DNA of 64,000 nt from Aquimarina sp. AU58 (GCF_900312745.1 NZ_OMPD01000014.1:2232001-2296000), one strand, 5' to 3'. Numbered from the stretch's first letter, positions 25,951 to 35,690 are shown. Translations and numbers: made by a program. The notes: generated from the sequence alone by a model not told the origin.

Positions 25951-25972
25951 TCTTATCAAAGATTACACTTTT
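25941..25972. terminator. Bidirectional intrinsic terminator
   Basis: A perfect 14 bp stem (AAAAGTGTAATCTT / AAGATTACACTTTT) with a 4-base loop sits between the convergent LytTR gene and outer-membrane protein gene. It has a T-run in both directions. Confidence 0.85.
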
Positions 25973-25999
25973 AAAAATTGTAATTATTATATATGTTTT

Positions 26000-26620
26000 C
26001 TACAAAGTATACCCAAGGCCTAATCCTAAGAAAAATCGGGAATCAAAATCTGCGGGTCTGTTTCTTCCTTTATCTAAAAACCCTTTTAAAGAAACCCATG
26101 CAAATGCACTAACACTAAAATTATTAATATTGTAACCTAGAGATTGAGAAACCCCATAATTAAAATACACATATTCATTTTTGTACTTTTCGTATACCGA
26201 ATATTGTGGGATTCTTAAAGTTCCTTTTGATTTTAAATGTGTTGCTCCTATAAAAGGTTCTAGCGATAGGTAGAATTTTTTCTTGTTAAATGGGTAATAA
26301 GTAACATCAAAAATAGAATACAATCCTATATCTCTTGTATATCCTTCTACATAATCGGTAAACAAATTATCTGTTTCGGCTATGTAACTATTTTGATGAG
26401 CTGCACCATAGGATAACGTAAAATGTTTGTTGTCTAGGAACTTTAATTTTCCTTTAAATATATACCCATAGTTTTTTCCATAACTGGTATTTAATATATC
26501 CTGAGTGTATAAAAGCTCTAATTTCCATCGTTTTTGACCTGATTCTTTGTTTCCTTTTTGTCCCTGAGCCAAAACCGGTAATGCAAGAAAAAACAAAAGG
26601 ACTACTACATAGTTTTTCAT
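26000..26620 (-). CDS. Small outer-membrane beta-barrel protein
   Basis: A 206-residue exported protein with a signal peptide ending LPVLAQ (about residue 19). Alternating hydrophobic/aromatic strands follow, ending in a C-terminal FFLGLGLGYTL typical of outer-membrane barrels. The middle GLYSIFDVTYYPFNKKKFYLSLEPFIG fits an 8-strand barrel. No specific family is recognised. It lies 10 bases after the esterase gene and is co-transcribed with it, so it could help a substrate cross or bind the outer membrane. Confidence 0.65.
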   Translation of the reverse strand: MKNYVVVLLFFLALPVLAQGQKGNKESGQKRWKLELLYTQDILNTSYGKNYGYIFKGKLKFLDNKHFTLSYGAAHQNSYIAETDNLFTDYVEGYTRDIGLYSIFDVTYYPFNKKKFYLSLEPFIGATHLKSKGTLRIPQYSVYEKYKNEYVYFNYGVSQSLGYNINNFSVSAFAWVSLKGFLDKGRNRPADFDSRFFLGLGLGYTL

Positions 26621-26630
26621 GATGTTGTAT

Positions 26631-27440
26631 TTATAGAATTATAGATAATCCTTTTTTAAAGGTGATTATTGGGCTGTTTCTATGCGAAGTATTCTTTAAC
26701 CTCTCATGATGTAGAATTAAACCAGTATAAGACCGTTTATCCATTTTTTCCTTAAAGGCATTATAAAAAAGATTGATCGAAGCTCCTTCTAAATCACCAA
26801 CAGTTATATAAAGATTTTTATCTAATGAATCGTGTGTATCAAAATAGTGCTGTTCTAAATCAAATAGATATGCATTATACCACATGAAATTTGAACTTGC
26901 AGCAATAATATTATCAAAAGAATTGGGTTGATCTTGCTGAAATAATATATACAAAGCAAGATATCCACCTAGAGAATGACCAAATAATGTCCTGTCGACA
27001 CTTTCAATTTCAAGTTCATTTTCGATATGAGGAATAAGTTCGTTATTTACAAAATTGATAAATTCTTTTGCACCTCCCGAAGTTCCGGGAAAATCTCTGT
27101 CTTCGGGATAAGAGTAATCTCTTCCTCTCTGGTTTTTATTGGCATATCCCACTCCGATAAGAATAATATCCTCTCTACCAGATTCTGCAACGATATCTGC
27201 TGCTTCTTTGAAATAGTCATCTCCATCTAACATATAAATTGTATGATAGCTATTTGAAGGATCATAAGCCCGAGGATACAAAATATTAATACTATATGTA
27301 GTATTTGTGTGATCCGATGTAATCGCAAAGGGGTGATTGTTTTTTATTGAAGAAAGGTTGTCTTTCTCGCAACTGTTTAGGCCCAATATGCCAATGATTA
27401 AACACAGAAAACTCATAGAGTTCTGAATAATTTTTTTCAT
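26631..27440 (-). CDS. Putative esterase lipoprotein (esterase D-like alpha/beta hydrolase)
   Basis: A 269-residue lipoprotein with lipobox LNSC followed by acidic EKD, a pattern that in Bacteroidota often goes with surface export. The mature part is an esterase D/Fes-like alpha/beta hydrolase (PF00756): TIYMLDGDDYFKEAA, the nucleophile elbow LFGHSLGG (about residues 155-162), a possible acid in ITVGDLEG and a late histidine in NTSHRNS. Members hydrolyse siderophore or other esters outside the cytoplasm. It is the first gene of a two-gene unit with the outer-membrane protein 10 bases downstream. Confidence 0.82.
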   Translation of the reverse strand: MKKIIQNSMSFLCLIIGILGLNSCEKDNLSSIKNNHPFAITSDHTNTTYSINILYPRAYDPSNSYHTIYMLDGDDYFKEAADIVAESGREDIILIGVGYANKNQRGRDYSYPEDRDFPGTSGGAKEFINFVNNELIPHIENELEIESVDRTLFGHSLGGYLALYILFQQDQPNSFDNIIAASSNFMWYNAYLFDLEQHYFDTHDSLDKNLYITVGDLEGASINLFYNAFKEKMDKRSYTGLILHHERLKNTSHRNSPIITFKKGLSIIL

Positions 27441-27628
27441 AATGATTCTTATTTTTTAAATTTCTAATTCCAGCAAAAGTATTTTTGAAACCTTTATATA
27501 TCGCTTAAAGAAAGGCGATTGGTACGAAGTGTCACTTTTTTGTGATGTACTGGAGTCTTAGACAAAAGATAGATTCATCTAGAAAAAGAGGAGGAGGTAT
27601 GATAGAAGTATATTATTTGTAGTCTCTT

Positions 27629-28315
27629 TTATTTTCTTTTGTATGTAAATGTGATGTTTTTGTTATTCTTAGGTTTCATTGTCATCAGGTTGCCCTGAAA
27701 CGAAACTATAAATACCTGAACATCTATAGCGCGATTATAGTCAATTAAGTGTAGTTCGGGTTTGTGTGCATTCATATACCAATATCCGTTTGATCTTGAA
27801 GTATCCGGATGTGTTTTGCGGTACGTTCCTGTCCAGCGAATAAAAATAGCTTCTTTACCTTCTGGATTGTGAGATTTTGTAATGTTTTCTTGATTCTTGT
27901 ATACAGATATCAGTTGCCAGTTTCCGACAGCTTTATCTTTGGGGGATTTAGGTACATTAGAGATTCTGGATAAAGAAACTATTACTTTCATTCCATCTTC
28001 TATACGTGCCCATTTCATTTTGTTGTTAGAAAATTCTACTTTAAAGGCTCCGTACTCATCTTTACCATTTTTACTTTCAGGAAGAAATTGCTTTTCTTTT
28101 TTATTGTATGTCCAGCAACCTTCGTCATTTTGTAACCATCCATTACCAGCCTGATAAGAGTGATCAGTATTGTATTTAAACCATTTAGCGATTGGAGTCA
28201 TTTTTTTGTCACCTACGCTTACTTGATCTACGGCCCATAACCCTGTTATAGATTGCGCATTTATGATGCCTGAAACAAACAAGGTAATGCTTAGAAATAG
28301 TAATCTAGTTTTCAT
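27629..28315 (-). CDS. Secreted double lipocalin-like protein
   Basis: A 228-residue protein from the ATG at 28315, which gives a signal peptide (MKTRLLFLSITLFVSGIINAQ). A longer reading to 28414 lies inside the upstream gene. Two lipocalin-like halves each begin with a G-x-W strand: GLWAVDQVSVGDKKM (near residue 25) and GNWQLISVYKNQ (about 135), suggesting an internal duplication. The ATG overlaps the end of the serine hydrolase gene by 11 bases, so the two are translationally coupled. It probably binds a small hydrophobic ligand or assists the hydrolase. The function is inferred from fold only. Confidence 0.65.
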   Translation of the reverse strand: MKTRLLFLSITLFVSGIINAQSITGLWAVDQVSVGDKKMTPIAKWFKYNTDHSYQAGNGWLQNDEGCWTYNKKEKQFLPESKNGKDEYGAFKVEFSNNKMKWARIEDGMKVIVSLSRISNVPKSPKDKAVGNWQLISVYKNQENITKSHNPEGKEAIFIRWTGTYRKTHPDTSRSNGYWYMNAHKPELHLIDYNRAIDVQVFIVSFQGNLMTMKPKNNKNITFTYKRK

Positions 28316-29456
28316 TTTCTGTAGTATATAGTAGTGCTGTAATTTTTTTAGCAAGATCAAGTTCATTTGTTTGATCGCCTGTATTGGCAAGAAAAGCGAT
28401 AATATACTCACCATTTTCGATATTTATAAGCATAGATTTATACCCTTCGGTAGCTCCCCCATGTATGATGTATTTTTTATCGATACCGATATCTCCTATA
28501 CGATATTGCTTTTCTCCATCAAATACCACCCAACCGTAACCATAAGAGATTTCGAGATTAATCTCTGATAAGTGATTGGTTTGCATAAGCTCTATCTGTT
28601 TGTCATTAAAAAGAACAGGAGAACTCATTTCTTTTCCCCAACGATAGAGATCTTCAGCCGAAGAAAATATTCTTCTACCAAGGGTTAGATCAATAAATTG
28701 ATTTCGCATCCAGTCGTTAGTTGCTTCGTTATAATTATATCCTTCTACTACATGCTCAAAAACAATACGATTGTCAGAAGTACTAAAAGTATGTTCTAGC
28801 TTAAGAGGTTTAGTAATTTTTTGCTCTAAAAGTTTAGAAAAAGGAAGTTGATAAAGGTCTTCCAGAATGATAATAAGCAAGTGATAAGCAAAATTGCTGT
28901 AATAAAACTGCTGGTTTGGATCACTTACTGCAGGAATCTTACTAATGAAATCAATATACTCTGTATTATCAAAGTGTTTGCGCTTAAATTTTAAGTGTTT
29001 ATTTTTTGAAAGATTTGGATGTACCTGACCATAATCGGGTAAACCAGAAGTGTGGCTCAGCAAGTTATGAATTGTGATATTATGATTAAACTCTCCAGAG
29101 TATGAATATGTATTAATATGATCGGTAAGATGATCATTAAGAGATAATTTACCTTCTTCTACCGCTATAAGAATTAGTGCTGCGATAAATGATTTATTGA
29201 TAGAACAAATGTCAAAACGATGATCTATTTGCATTGGGATATTCCAGATTCTATTGGATATGCCTATCGATTTTTTATAGATTATTGTATCCTTAGTGCC
29301 TATCACAACAGTACCATCAAACCGATTTTTACGATGTTCAATTTCAAATAGACTATCCAACTTGCTTGTTAGGAAACTAGTATTTACGCTCTTTTGTTTA
29401 GAGCAGGATAATGAAATAAGAACAATGCATGTGGCAATTACAATATATCTTTGCAT
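28305..29456 (-). CDS. Serine hydrolase, beta-lactamase/PBP-like lipoprotein
   Basis: A 383-residue protein from the ATG at 29456, giving a lipoprotein signal (ISLSC, Cys18). A longer reading to 29621 lacks a signal and runs into the next gene. The class C beta-lactamase fold (PF00144) is shown by SINK (Ser85-x-x-Lys88), YSN (the Y-x-N motif in FYYSNFAYHLL) and HGG near the C-terminus (KYIIHGGATEGYKS). These enzymes include D-alanyl peptidases, esterases and amidases. It is anchored outside the inner membrane and coupled to the downstream lipocalin-like gene. Resistance to beta-lactams is not implied. Confidence 0.82.
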   Translation of the reverse strand: MQRYIVIATCIVLISLSCSKQKSVNTSFLTSKLDSLFEIEHRKNRFDGTVVIGTKDTIIYKKSIGISNRIWNIPMQIDHRFDICSINKSFIAALILIAVEEGKLSLNDHLTDHINTYSYSGEFNHNITIHNLLSHTSGLPDYGQVHPNLSKNKHLKFKRKHFDNTEYIDFISKIPAVSDPNQQFYYSNFAYHLLIIILEDLYQLPFSKLLEQKITKPLKLEHTFSTSDNRIVFEHVVEGYNYNEATNDWMRNQFIDLTLGRRIFSSAEDLYRWGKEMSSPVLFNDKQIELMQTNHLSEINLEISYGYGWVVFDGEKQYRIGDIGIDKKYIIHGGATEGYKSMLINIENGEYIIAFLANTGDQTNELDLAKKITALLYTTENEN

Positions 29457-29538
29457 ATTTCTATTTAGTTGCTTTGTACAAAAGAATACCTCTGGATAGA
29501 CTTTCTCAATTAATTTAGGGGTTTTGGTACGAAATTTC

Positions 29539-30339
29539 TTAATGTGTGGCGAATAATTTGGGAAACTTCTTAGCAAGTGATCTGGCATATTTTTTAGATA
29601 CAGGAATAACTTCACCAGCAATACATACTTCTATTTTATTGTTTAGTCGATTTACATGATCAATGTTATTAGAATTAATGATATAACTTCGATGACACCT
29701 TATTAAAGATTGATTTAAACCAAACTCATCTTCAATATCTTTTAAACTTTTACGCATTAGATGCATATTAACCTGTTGGTTCGACAAGTAGAATATTTCG
29801 ATGTAATTATCTGCTGATTTAATATAAAGTAAATTTTCTATACTGATTTGAAACCGTTGCCTTTGATTACTGGATACAATCACAATTAATGAACTCGGTG
29901 AATTGTGAAAATGACTTAAAAAGTGGTCAATTAAAATACTTAAAGTAATAGGAAATGCGATAATAAGAGGGTATTCATAGAGAAAAGGCCAATAACTTGT
30001 CCAGTATAATTCTGTCCACTGATAAAAATAATTGAATGCAAGAAATGAAAGGTTAAGTCCAATAAACGTAGCCATTAATGCAGTTACAAATGGTTTAACC
30101 TTTTTATCAATAGTCAACCATGGACTTAAATGAAATTCAACTAAATAAAAAGAAAGAGAGGTTATAATTGCGTGTGATAGCGATCTAGCAAACATGCTGT
30201 GTCCGGTTATGGCTGGTATTTTATCAATATGGTAAGCTCTATAAACAAACAATACCAGAAAAATGAAAAATCCCGACAGGATTGTAACTATCCATTTGTA
30301 GTTGTTTTTTCTAATATTTGATAATAATCTGATTTGCAT
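29539..30339 (-). CDS. Membrane-bound LytTR-family regulator (second)
   Basis: A 266-residue protein with four membrane helices in the first about 150 residues (WIVTILSGFFIFLVLFVY, then SHAIITSLSFYLV) and a C-terminal LytTR domain (IENLLYIKSADNYIEIFY, then SLIRCHRSYIINSNNIDHV). Like the gene at 25051 it lacks a receiver domain. It precedes the serine hydrolase gene by 82 bases on the same strand and is the likely regulator of that unit. Confidence 0.87.
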   Translation of the reverse strand: MQIRLLSNIRKNNYKWIVTILSGFFIFLVLFVYRAYHIDKIPAITGHSMFARSLSHAIITSLSFYLVEFHLSPWLTIDKKVKPFVTALMATFIGLNLSFLAFNYFYQWTELYWTSYWPFLYEYPLIIAFPITLSILIDHFLSHFHNSPSSLIVIVSSNQRQRFQISIENLLYIKSADNYIEIFYLSNQQVNMHLMRKSLKDIEDEFGLNQSLIRCHRSYIINSNNIDHVNRLNNKIEVCIAGEVIPVSKKYARSLAKKFPKLFATH

Positions 30340-30560
30340 GAATCGCTGGTAATGGCTTATTAAATACGTTTATGTATTTTTTAAGTAAATATAAAAAATC
30401 TATTAACCATTATTTGATTCCATCTGATATGCTTCAGCTTTTGTTTTATTGCTTTCTAAATATAATAATCTCAAGGGAGTCCCTCTTTTAGTAGATTTAC
30501 TTCTTCCCTTATTATTTTTATTGGATATCTTGAGAATTCTACCTCAGTTTTTATTTATTA

Positions 30561-31016
30561 TTAGAGTTGTACACATTTATTATTTGTGATTTTTCCTCCG
30601 GTCACAATATCAGATAGGATAACAGAAGTTGAAGGAGTTCCATATTGAGATAAAATATCGATAAACTGTTCTAAATGATAATTATCCCGTACTACAACTT
30701 TCATAATAAGACAATGAACTCCTGTTATTCTACTACACTCCAGGATTTCAGAAAAATTACCAACTAATTCTAAAAAGGGATAAAACTGGTTGTCTTTAAA
30801 ACTCATAGAAATATAGGAAGATAAAGAGTATCCTAGTTTTTCATAATTTAATTCACTGGTATAAGATAATATTACACCTGTATCTTCTAACCTTAGGATT
30901 CGTTCACCTACTGCAGATGAAGAAAGCCCAATTTCTCGCCCTATTTGAGCATATGAAAATCTTGAATTTTTTTTTAGTAATTGAATTATTTTTAAATCTA
31001 GATTGTCTTTTATCAT
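30561..31016 (-). CDS. Lrp/AsnC-family regulator, copy 1
   Basis: A 151-residue Lrp/AsnC protein. The N-terminal helix-turn-helix (LLKKNSRFSYAQIGREIGLS, then AVGERILRLE) is followed by the effector domain with EILECSRITGVHCLIMKVVV. It is a close paralogue of the gene at 60788, with nearly identical DNA-binding helices, so the two may bind related sites. Upstream is an inverted repeat, AAAATTTAG / CTAAATTTT (31033-31041 and 31065-31073), a possible autoregulatory site. Confidence 0.9.
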   Translation of the reverse strand: MIKDNLDLKIIQLLKKNSRFSYAQIGREIGLSSSAVGERILRLEDTGVILSYTSELNYEKLGYSLSSYISMSFKDNQFYPFLELVGNFSEILECSRITGVHCLIMKVVVRDNYHLEQFIDILSQYGTPSTSVILSDIVTGGKITNNKCVQL

Positions 31017-32081
31017 TATTGGTGGGGTTTTGAAAATTTAGTATATAATTAATAAAGAATTAGGCTAAATTTTATTAAAAATGAATTATGGCTGTTTATT
31101 TACTGCATAAACTTAATCATGAATTTGTAATATTCTTAGTTATAATTATCATAAAAATTCTAAACATTTTCTTAAATAAAAAACAAAATAATGTATTGTC
31201 ATTAAACGATTTCCTTCTATTTGTATAAGATATTTCCTGAGCTTTTTATTGTACGTTTTAAATTCTTGGTTTGTTGGCTAAAAAAAACTTAATTCATCGG
31301 ATAATGATTGTTTTTTCAGGTCAGTTCATTTAGATAGAAACTTGATGTTTAGGTAATTTTGAAAAAGAGAGTAAACCAATTTTAGTTTTTAAGAATTGAC
31401 ACTTGTATTTATGATATTGTATGTCCGTTTTGAAACTTAATATATTTTTTATAAAAGGTTGAAAAAGTTTTTTTTGGCGAGTTTATAAGCAGATTTGCGA
31501 TTTCAAAATGTAAAAAATGCTGAATGAAGCTAAAACGGATATACAATTATAAAATCAAATTATTTTTTAAGAAGAACAAATTGATTTTTTTCTCACTCTT
31601 TTCATAACTAATGTAATACTAGTTACATGTTAGTCAAGCATACAAAGAGTACTATGGATTTTAGAAGTTCTGTTTTCTTACTGAAGCGATGAAAATTTAT
31701 ACAAAAAACTTACTTAGTTTTCTCTCAAAATTAGGCTATAGTTATTAAATGACCCTAAGTTAATGGATATAGTTGAGTTTTAGTCTGGTTTTGAGTTTTC
31801 TCCCTACAATACATTGTTGTGTAATGAATAATAAGGAGAAAGGGGTTTAGGATGAAGAGGTATGAGTAAACCCTCTTCACCTTGATCCTTTATATACAGG
31901 ATGGTTAAATAAATATCTGGGCCAAATATGGTACTTTAAATACTAATAAAAAGATAACCATTTGCTGTGTTGTAATATTTAAAAGTTTGAGGACAGTATC
32001 ATTTTCTCTACTTATTTATGTTTTCAGAATACTTCTAAAAAAGAACCAAAATTTAATGCCTTAACACAAATCAAATCTAAA
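31017..32081. other. 1.06 kb non-coding region
   Basis: No gene of credible length is seen. The region contains the Lrp-type inverted repeat near 31033-31073, a 16 bp inverted repeat with one mismatch and a 100-base spacer (31416-31431 with 31532-31547), and a small palindrome ATGTAA-N6-TTACAT at about 31611-31628. It also holds a set of competing hairpins at 31843-31902 ahead of the adhesin gene. It is unusually long for this genome and may hold regulatory RNA or relics of older genes. Confidence 0.5.
31843..31902 (+). promoter_or_regulatory. Leader with overlapping hairpins
   Basis: GGGTTTA (31843-31849) can pair with TAAACCC (31867-31873). TGAAGAGG in that loop (31853-31860) can pair with CCTCTTCA (31872-31879). 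The two pairings share two bases, so they compete or form a pseudoknot. A third hairpin, ATCCT/AGGAT, follows at 31885-31902. The adhesin ATG is at 32082. Confidence 0.3.
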
Positions 32082-35000
32082 ATGAAAAAAAATGTATTTA
32101 AATCTATCATGATGATAGTCATGGTATTACCCCTCAATTTTGCGATGGCTCAAGATACTGTCTCCAGGCCTGATCCCATTATAATGCCTAGAAAAGCTCG
32201 TGATATTACGTATCACGTACAACAAAATAAAATGCAGTACTTAGACTTATCTGCAACCAGTCCACTTTTTAGTTACGGCACCTTAACCAAAGAAACTGCG
32301 GCAGACTATGTGAGAGAAATCCCTATGCGTATTGGTACAGGAAAAAATGCCAAAACCATAGGAAAATCTGCTTTTAGTGATTGGGTGATCGATGAGTTAC
32401 CTACTAATGGAAAACTGTATTATGAGGAAACGCTAATCACATCAACAGGCAGTATCCCCAGTTCTAGAGGGTTGGTGTATGTGCCAAATTCTGATTTTAC
32501 TGGTGAAGATACTCTGAGGTATCATGCAGTAGAAACTACAGGAAGCTCTACATCTCCTGGAGAGATTACATTTGTGGTAAATAGCCCAGAGGAGTATGTA
32601 ATGCCAGCAGGTTTTCCAGAGAATCAATGGGGGTTATTTATACCAACCCCCAGTGAACCAGCAGAATGGCCAGATAGAGAAGCACCTAATGCATGGTATA
32701 TCAATAACAGATGTAACCCTTGTGCTACTTCAGGAAAGGGAACTCCTAACCTACCTCGAGCTACGTTACCTCCACACAGAACAGTTTTTGGACCAGGAAC
32801 TTTTATTAAGATAATTCCTTCAGAAACTCCTTATTATTTAAATAATTCAGGACAACATAACTATACTTTTAATGGTACAGCTGCTAATCCTGTTTTTATG
32901 GTAGGGGTAGATAACAATCCTAACCAACCCATCATAAGTACATCAGATGGTCGCACCTCTACTACACTATTGGCTATGGATGCTAATAATTTGGTGATTA
33001 GTGGTCTTAGGTTCTGGAATGTAAAAGTAGGAGGAGCAAAGGATGCATCTAACAATAATGTTGTTGTGCGTCACTGTCAGGTCGCATATTCAGCACAAAC
33101 CAATGGTTCTGCTCTTAGTCCACAAGGACGTAGGGCATCTACAGATATCAGTATATTTTCTTGTTCGATACGAGATAACGGGTTTCGAGATGATAAATTT
33201 GAAGAAATGGATATACATGGTATAGGGTTCTTTAGCTGCACTGATTGTATGATTCTTGATATAATTTCTAGTGGTAATGGAGGCGATTCCTACCAAAACC
33301 TTCAGAAAAATGCAAATGGCCAGATCAATATAGGAAGGCTTAAAGGCCATGGTGAAGGAGAAAACTGCGTGGATATCAAAGCTCAAAACGGAGTTGCTGT
33401 AGTAAATTCTGATTGTTGGGATTTACGATCAATACGATGGGTTGGCGGCTCTGGTGGTAATGCACAATGTTACTTTACAAATGATGATGATGCAAGCCAA
33501 CAAGTAGGAGATGTGCTTTTTTACAATAATAGAGGATGGGATACTAACGGCCCAGTTATAGAATGTTCTGCAGGTGGAGGAAGGCATTACCTTATAGGAA
33601 ACCGTATAGAAGATGTTGCCAGAACAGGAATTAATCTGGAAAACTCACAAACTTCTGAGGTATATGTAGCTTTTAACACTACGAGTAATGCATTTGATGC
33701 TATACATACCAGACCTCATGGTGGCAGTACAAAAACTTATATATTCGCCAATGCGCATAGCGAAGCACAGGTTAATGGCTGGTTGTTAAACAGGCGTGAT
33801 TATACCACTTATGATTATAATTTTTATAGCGAAAACGAGGATGATATTATATTTTCATGTTGTAGCAACAGTAATCGTCGTTTTTATGAAGGACTAGCAA
33901 CTTGGCAGCAAGTTTCTGGTAAAGATCAAAACGCTGTTGCAGGGGTACAAATGGATTTAAACCCAGATTTATCTTTGAAATCCACATCAGAATTAATCGA
34001 CACTGTGGATGAAGCACTTATCAATCAAATAGCCCCAGGATTCTTTGATTTTGTAAATCTTTTTGGCTTGGGAGAGTGGAGAGATGGTAATGGAGTAAAA
34101 AGAGTAAGTCCTTATGATGCAGGAGCGTTTGAGTTTGGTTCGGGAGATCCTGTTAATACTCGTCCTATTGCCAATAATGATGTAGTGTCGGTAGATGTAG
34201 ATAGCAGTAATAATGACCTCAGAGTACTTGATAATGATAACTATAGAGGAGATGGAGCTAGTACAGAAACCGCTGTTATAATAACTACCTCACCAACTAA
34301 TGGTACAGCTACTGTGGATGATAAAGGAACAAATTCACAAGGGGATGACAGTATAGTATATACCCCAGATCCAGAATATAATGGTCCAGACTCTTTAGTC
34401 TACCAAATAGAAGATAGTACTGGCGATACCAGTACAGCAAGGGTAGACATAACAGTAGGTGTTATTGCGACACCACCTGTAGCCAATGATGATGCAGTAA
34501 GTGTTGTACAAGATAGTGATGCCAACACGATCAACGTATTGACAAATGATGAGAATTTTAACCCAGATGAGGATAGTATTGCAATAGCAACTGCACCAGC
34601 CAATGGTACTGCGTCTGTTAATACTACAAACAATACCATTGCATATACCCCCAATGCAGGATTTAATGGTTCTGATTCATTTACCTATACGCTTACAGAC
34701 CCAAATAATGCTACAAGCACTGCAATAGTAAGTGTAACGGTAATCCCTGAAAACATAACCCCGGTTGTATTAGAAAACGGAGTGCCGGTAACGGGTATCA
34801 CAGGTCCTGATGAAGCAAAATTTTATTATAGCATAGAAGTCCCAGCGGGAGCAGAAGATTTGGTATTTGCGTTAACAACTCCTGACGGAGGTTCTGGAAA
34901 TGGAGATTTATATGTAAAATTAGGAACATTACCAACATTTACCGATAATACTTGTAAATCAGAGAGTAATGCTTTACCTACTAATGAGCGATGTCAAATT

Positions 35001-35690
35001 ACTGATCCTGTACAAGCAGGAACATATTTTGTATTTGTAAACCCGTATAGAGGGGCTATTGAGAATTTAACACTTACGGCTAGTTATACAGTACCAGCAA
35101 ATGTATTACAAAACGGTGTACCGGTTACTGATATTCGTGGAGAAGATGATGATGAACTTCGGTATACAATGGTAGTACCAGCCGGAGCAACAGATTTATT
35201 ATTTGCATTGAGCAGAGATCCTAAGATACGCCCAGGAGATGCTGATCTATATGTAAATCTTGGTGAACCAGCAACATTTAAAGAAAATATTTGTGCATCT
35301 GCGGGTAATACAAGTAATGAAGAGTGTGTCATCCCGGATCCAGTAGAACCAGGAGTTTATCATGTATTAGTAAACCCTTCGGGTGGTCCTATTGCAGGAT
35401 TAACACTTGTAGGAAGCTATACCGAGCCGTCTAGGGTTGCAGAAGTTAATTCTTCACAAATTGTTATCTCACCAGTTCCGATAACTAATTCTATGCAAGT
35501 GCAGTTACCTATTATAGAATCTGGTAAGGTGACTATATTCGATCTTTTTGGAAACCGTTTAGTAGAAGAACCTTTTGTAAATACATCAAAAGTTGTGCTG
35601 GATGTTAGTAACCTTCCTGAAAATAAATTATATGTCATGAAGATAACCACAAAAGATGGTAGAATCTCTTTGAAGAAGGTGATCAAATAA
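32082..35690 (+). CDS. T9SS-exported beta-helix adhesin/lyase-like protein
   Basis: A 1202-residue secreted protein with a signal peptide ending FAMAQ (about residue 24). An N-terminal beta-sandwich region is followed by a right-handed parallel beta-helix (about 270-640: NLVISGLRFWNVKVGG, DISIFSCSIRDNG, GINLENSQTSEVYVAFN). Two cadherin-like domains follow (about 695-890), each with an YTP-x-G-x-D-S signature. Two pre-peptidase C-terminal-like domains (about 890-1115, VPAGAEDLVFAL and VPAGATDLLFAL) and a type A T9SS sorting domain (about 1125-1202) complete it. It should be released or anchored at the cell surface. The beta-helix could be polysaccharide-active, but no catalytic set is clear. 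Confidence 0.85.
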   Translation: MKKNVFKSIMMIVMVLPLNFAMAQDTVSRPDPIIMPRKARDITYHVQQNKMQYLDLSATSPLFSYGTLTKETAADYVREIPMRIGTGKNAKTIGKSAFSDWVIDELPTNGKLYYEETLITSTGSIPSSRGLVYVPNSDFTGEDTLRYHAVETTGSSTSPGEITFVVNSPEEYVMPAGFPENQWGLFIPTPSEPAEWPDREAPNAWYINNRCNPCATSGKGTPNLPRATLPPHRTVFGPGTFIKIIPSETPYYLNNSGQHNYTFNGTAANPVFMVGVDNNPNQPIISTSDGRTSTTLLAMDANNLVISGLRFWNVKVGGAKDASNNNVVVRHCQVAYSAQTNGSALSPQGRRASTDISIFSCSIRDNGFRDDKFEEMDIHGIGFFSCTDCMILDIISSGNGGDSYQNLQKNANGQINIGRLKGHGEGENCVDIKAQNGVAVVNSDCWDLRSIRWVGGSGGNAQCYFTNDDDASQQVGDVLFYNNRGWDTNGPVIECSAGGGRHYLIGNRIEDVARTGINLENSQTSEVYVAFNTTSNAFDAIHTRPHGGSTKTYIFANAHSEAQVNGWLLNRRDYTTYDYNFYSENEDDIIFSCCSNSNRRFYEGLATWQQVSGKDQNAVAGVQMDLNPDLSLKSTSELIDTVDEALINQIAPGFFDFVNLFGLGEWRDGNGVKRVSPYDAGAFEFGSGDPVNTRPIANNDVVSVDVDSSNNDLRVLDNDNYRGDGASTETAVIITTSPTNGTATVDDKGTNSQGDDSIVYTPDPEYNGPDSLVYQIEDSTGDTSTARVDITVGVIATPPVANDDAVSVVQDSDANTINVLTNDENFNPDEDSIAIATAPANGTASVNTTNNTIAYTPNAGFNGSDSFTYTLTDPNNATSTAIVSVTVIPENITPVVLENGVPVTGITGPDEAKFYYSIEVPAGAEDLVFALTTPDGGSGNGDLYVKLGTLPTFTDNTCKSESNALPTNERCQITDPVQAGTYFVFVNPYRGAIENLTLTASYTVPANVLQNGVPVTDIRGEDDDELRYTMVVPAGATDLLFALSRDPKIRPGDADLYVNLGEPATFKENICASAGNTSNEECVIPDPVEPGVYHVLVNPSGGPIAGLTLVGSYTEPSRVAEVNSSQIVISPVPITNSMQVQLPIIESGKVTIFDLFGNRLVEEPFVNTSKVVLDVSNLPENKLYVMKITTKDGRISLKKVIK

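Noticed and set aside
28305..29456. Beta-lactam resistance gene
   Set aside because: The fold is shared by many peptidases and esterases. Nothing in sequence or context supports antibiotic hydrolysis.
29457..29621. Longer serine hydrolase start
   Set aside because: It overlaps the LytTR gene and would bury the lipoprotein signal that begins at 29456.
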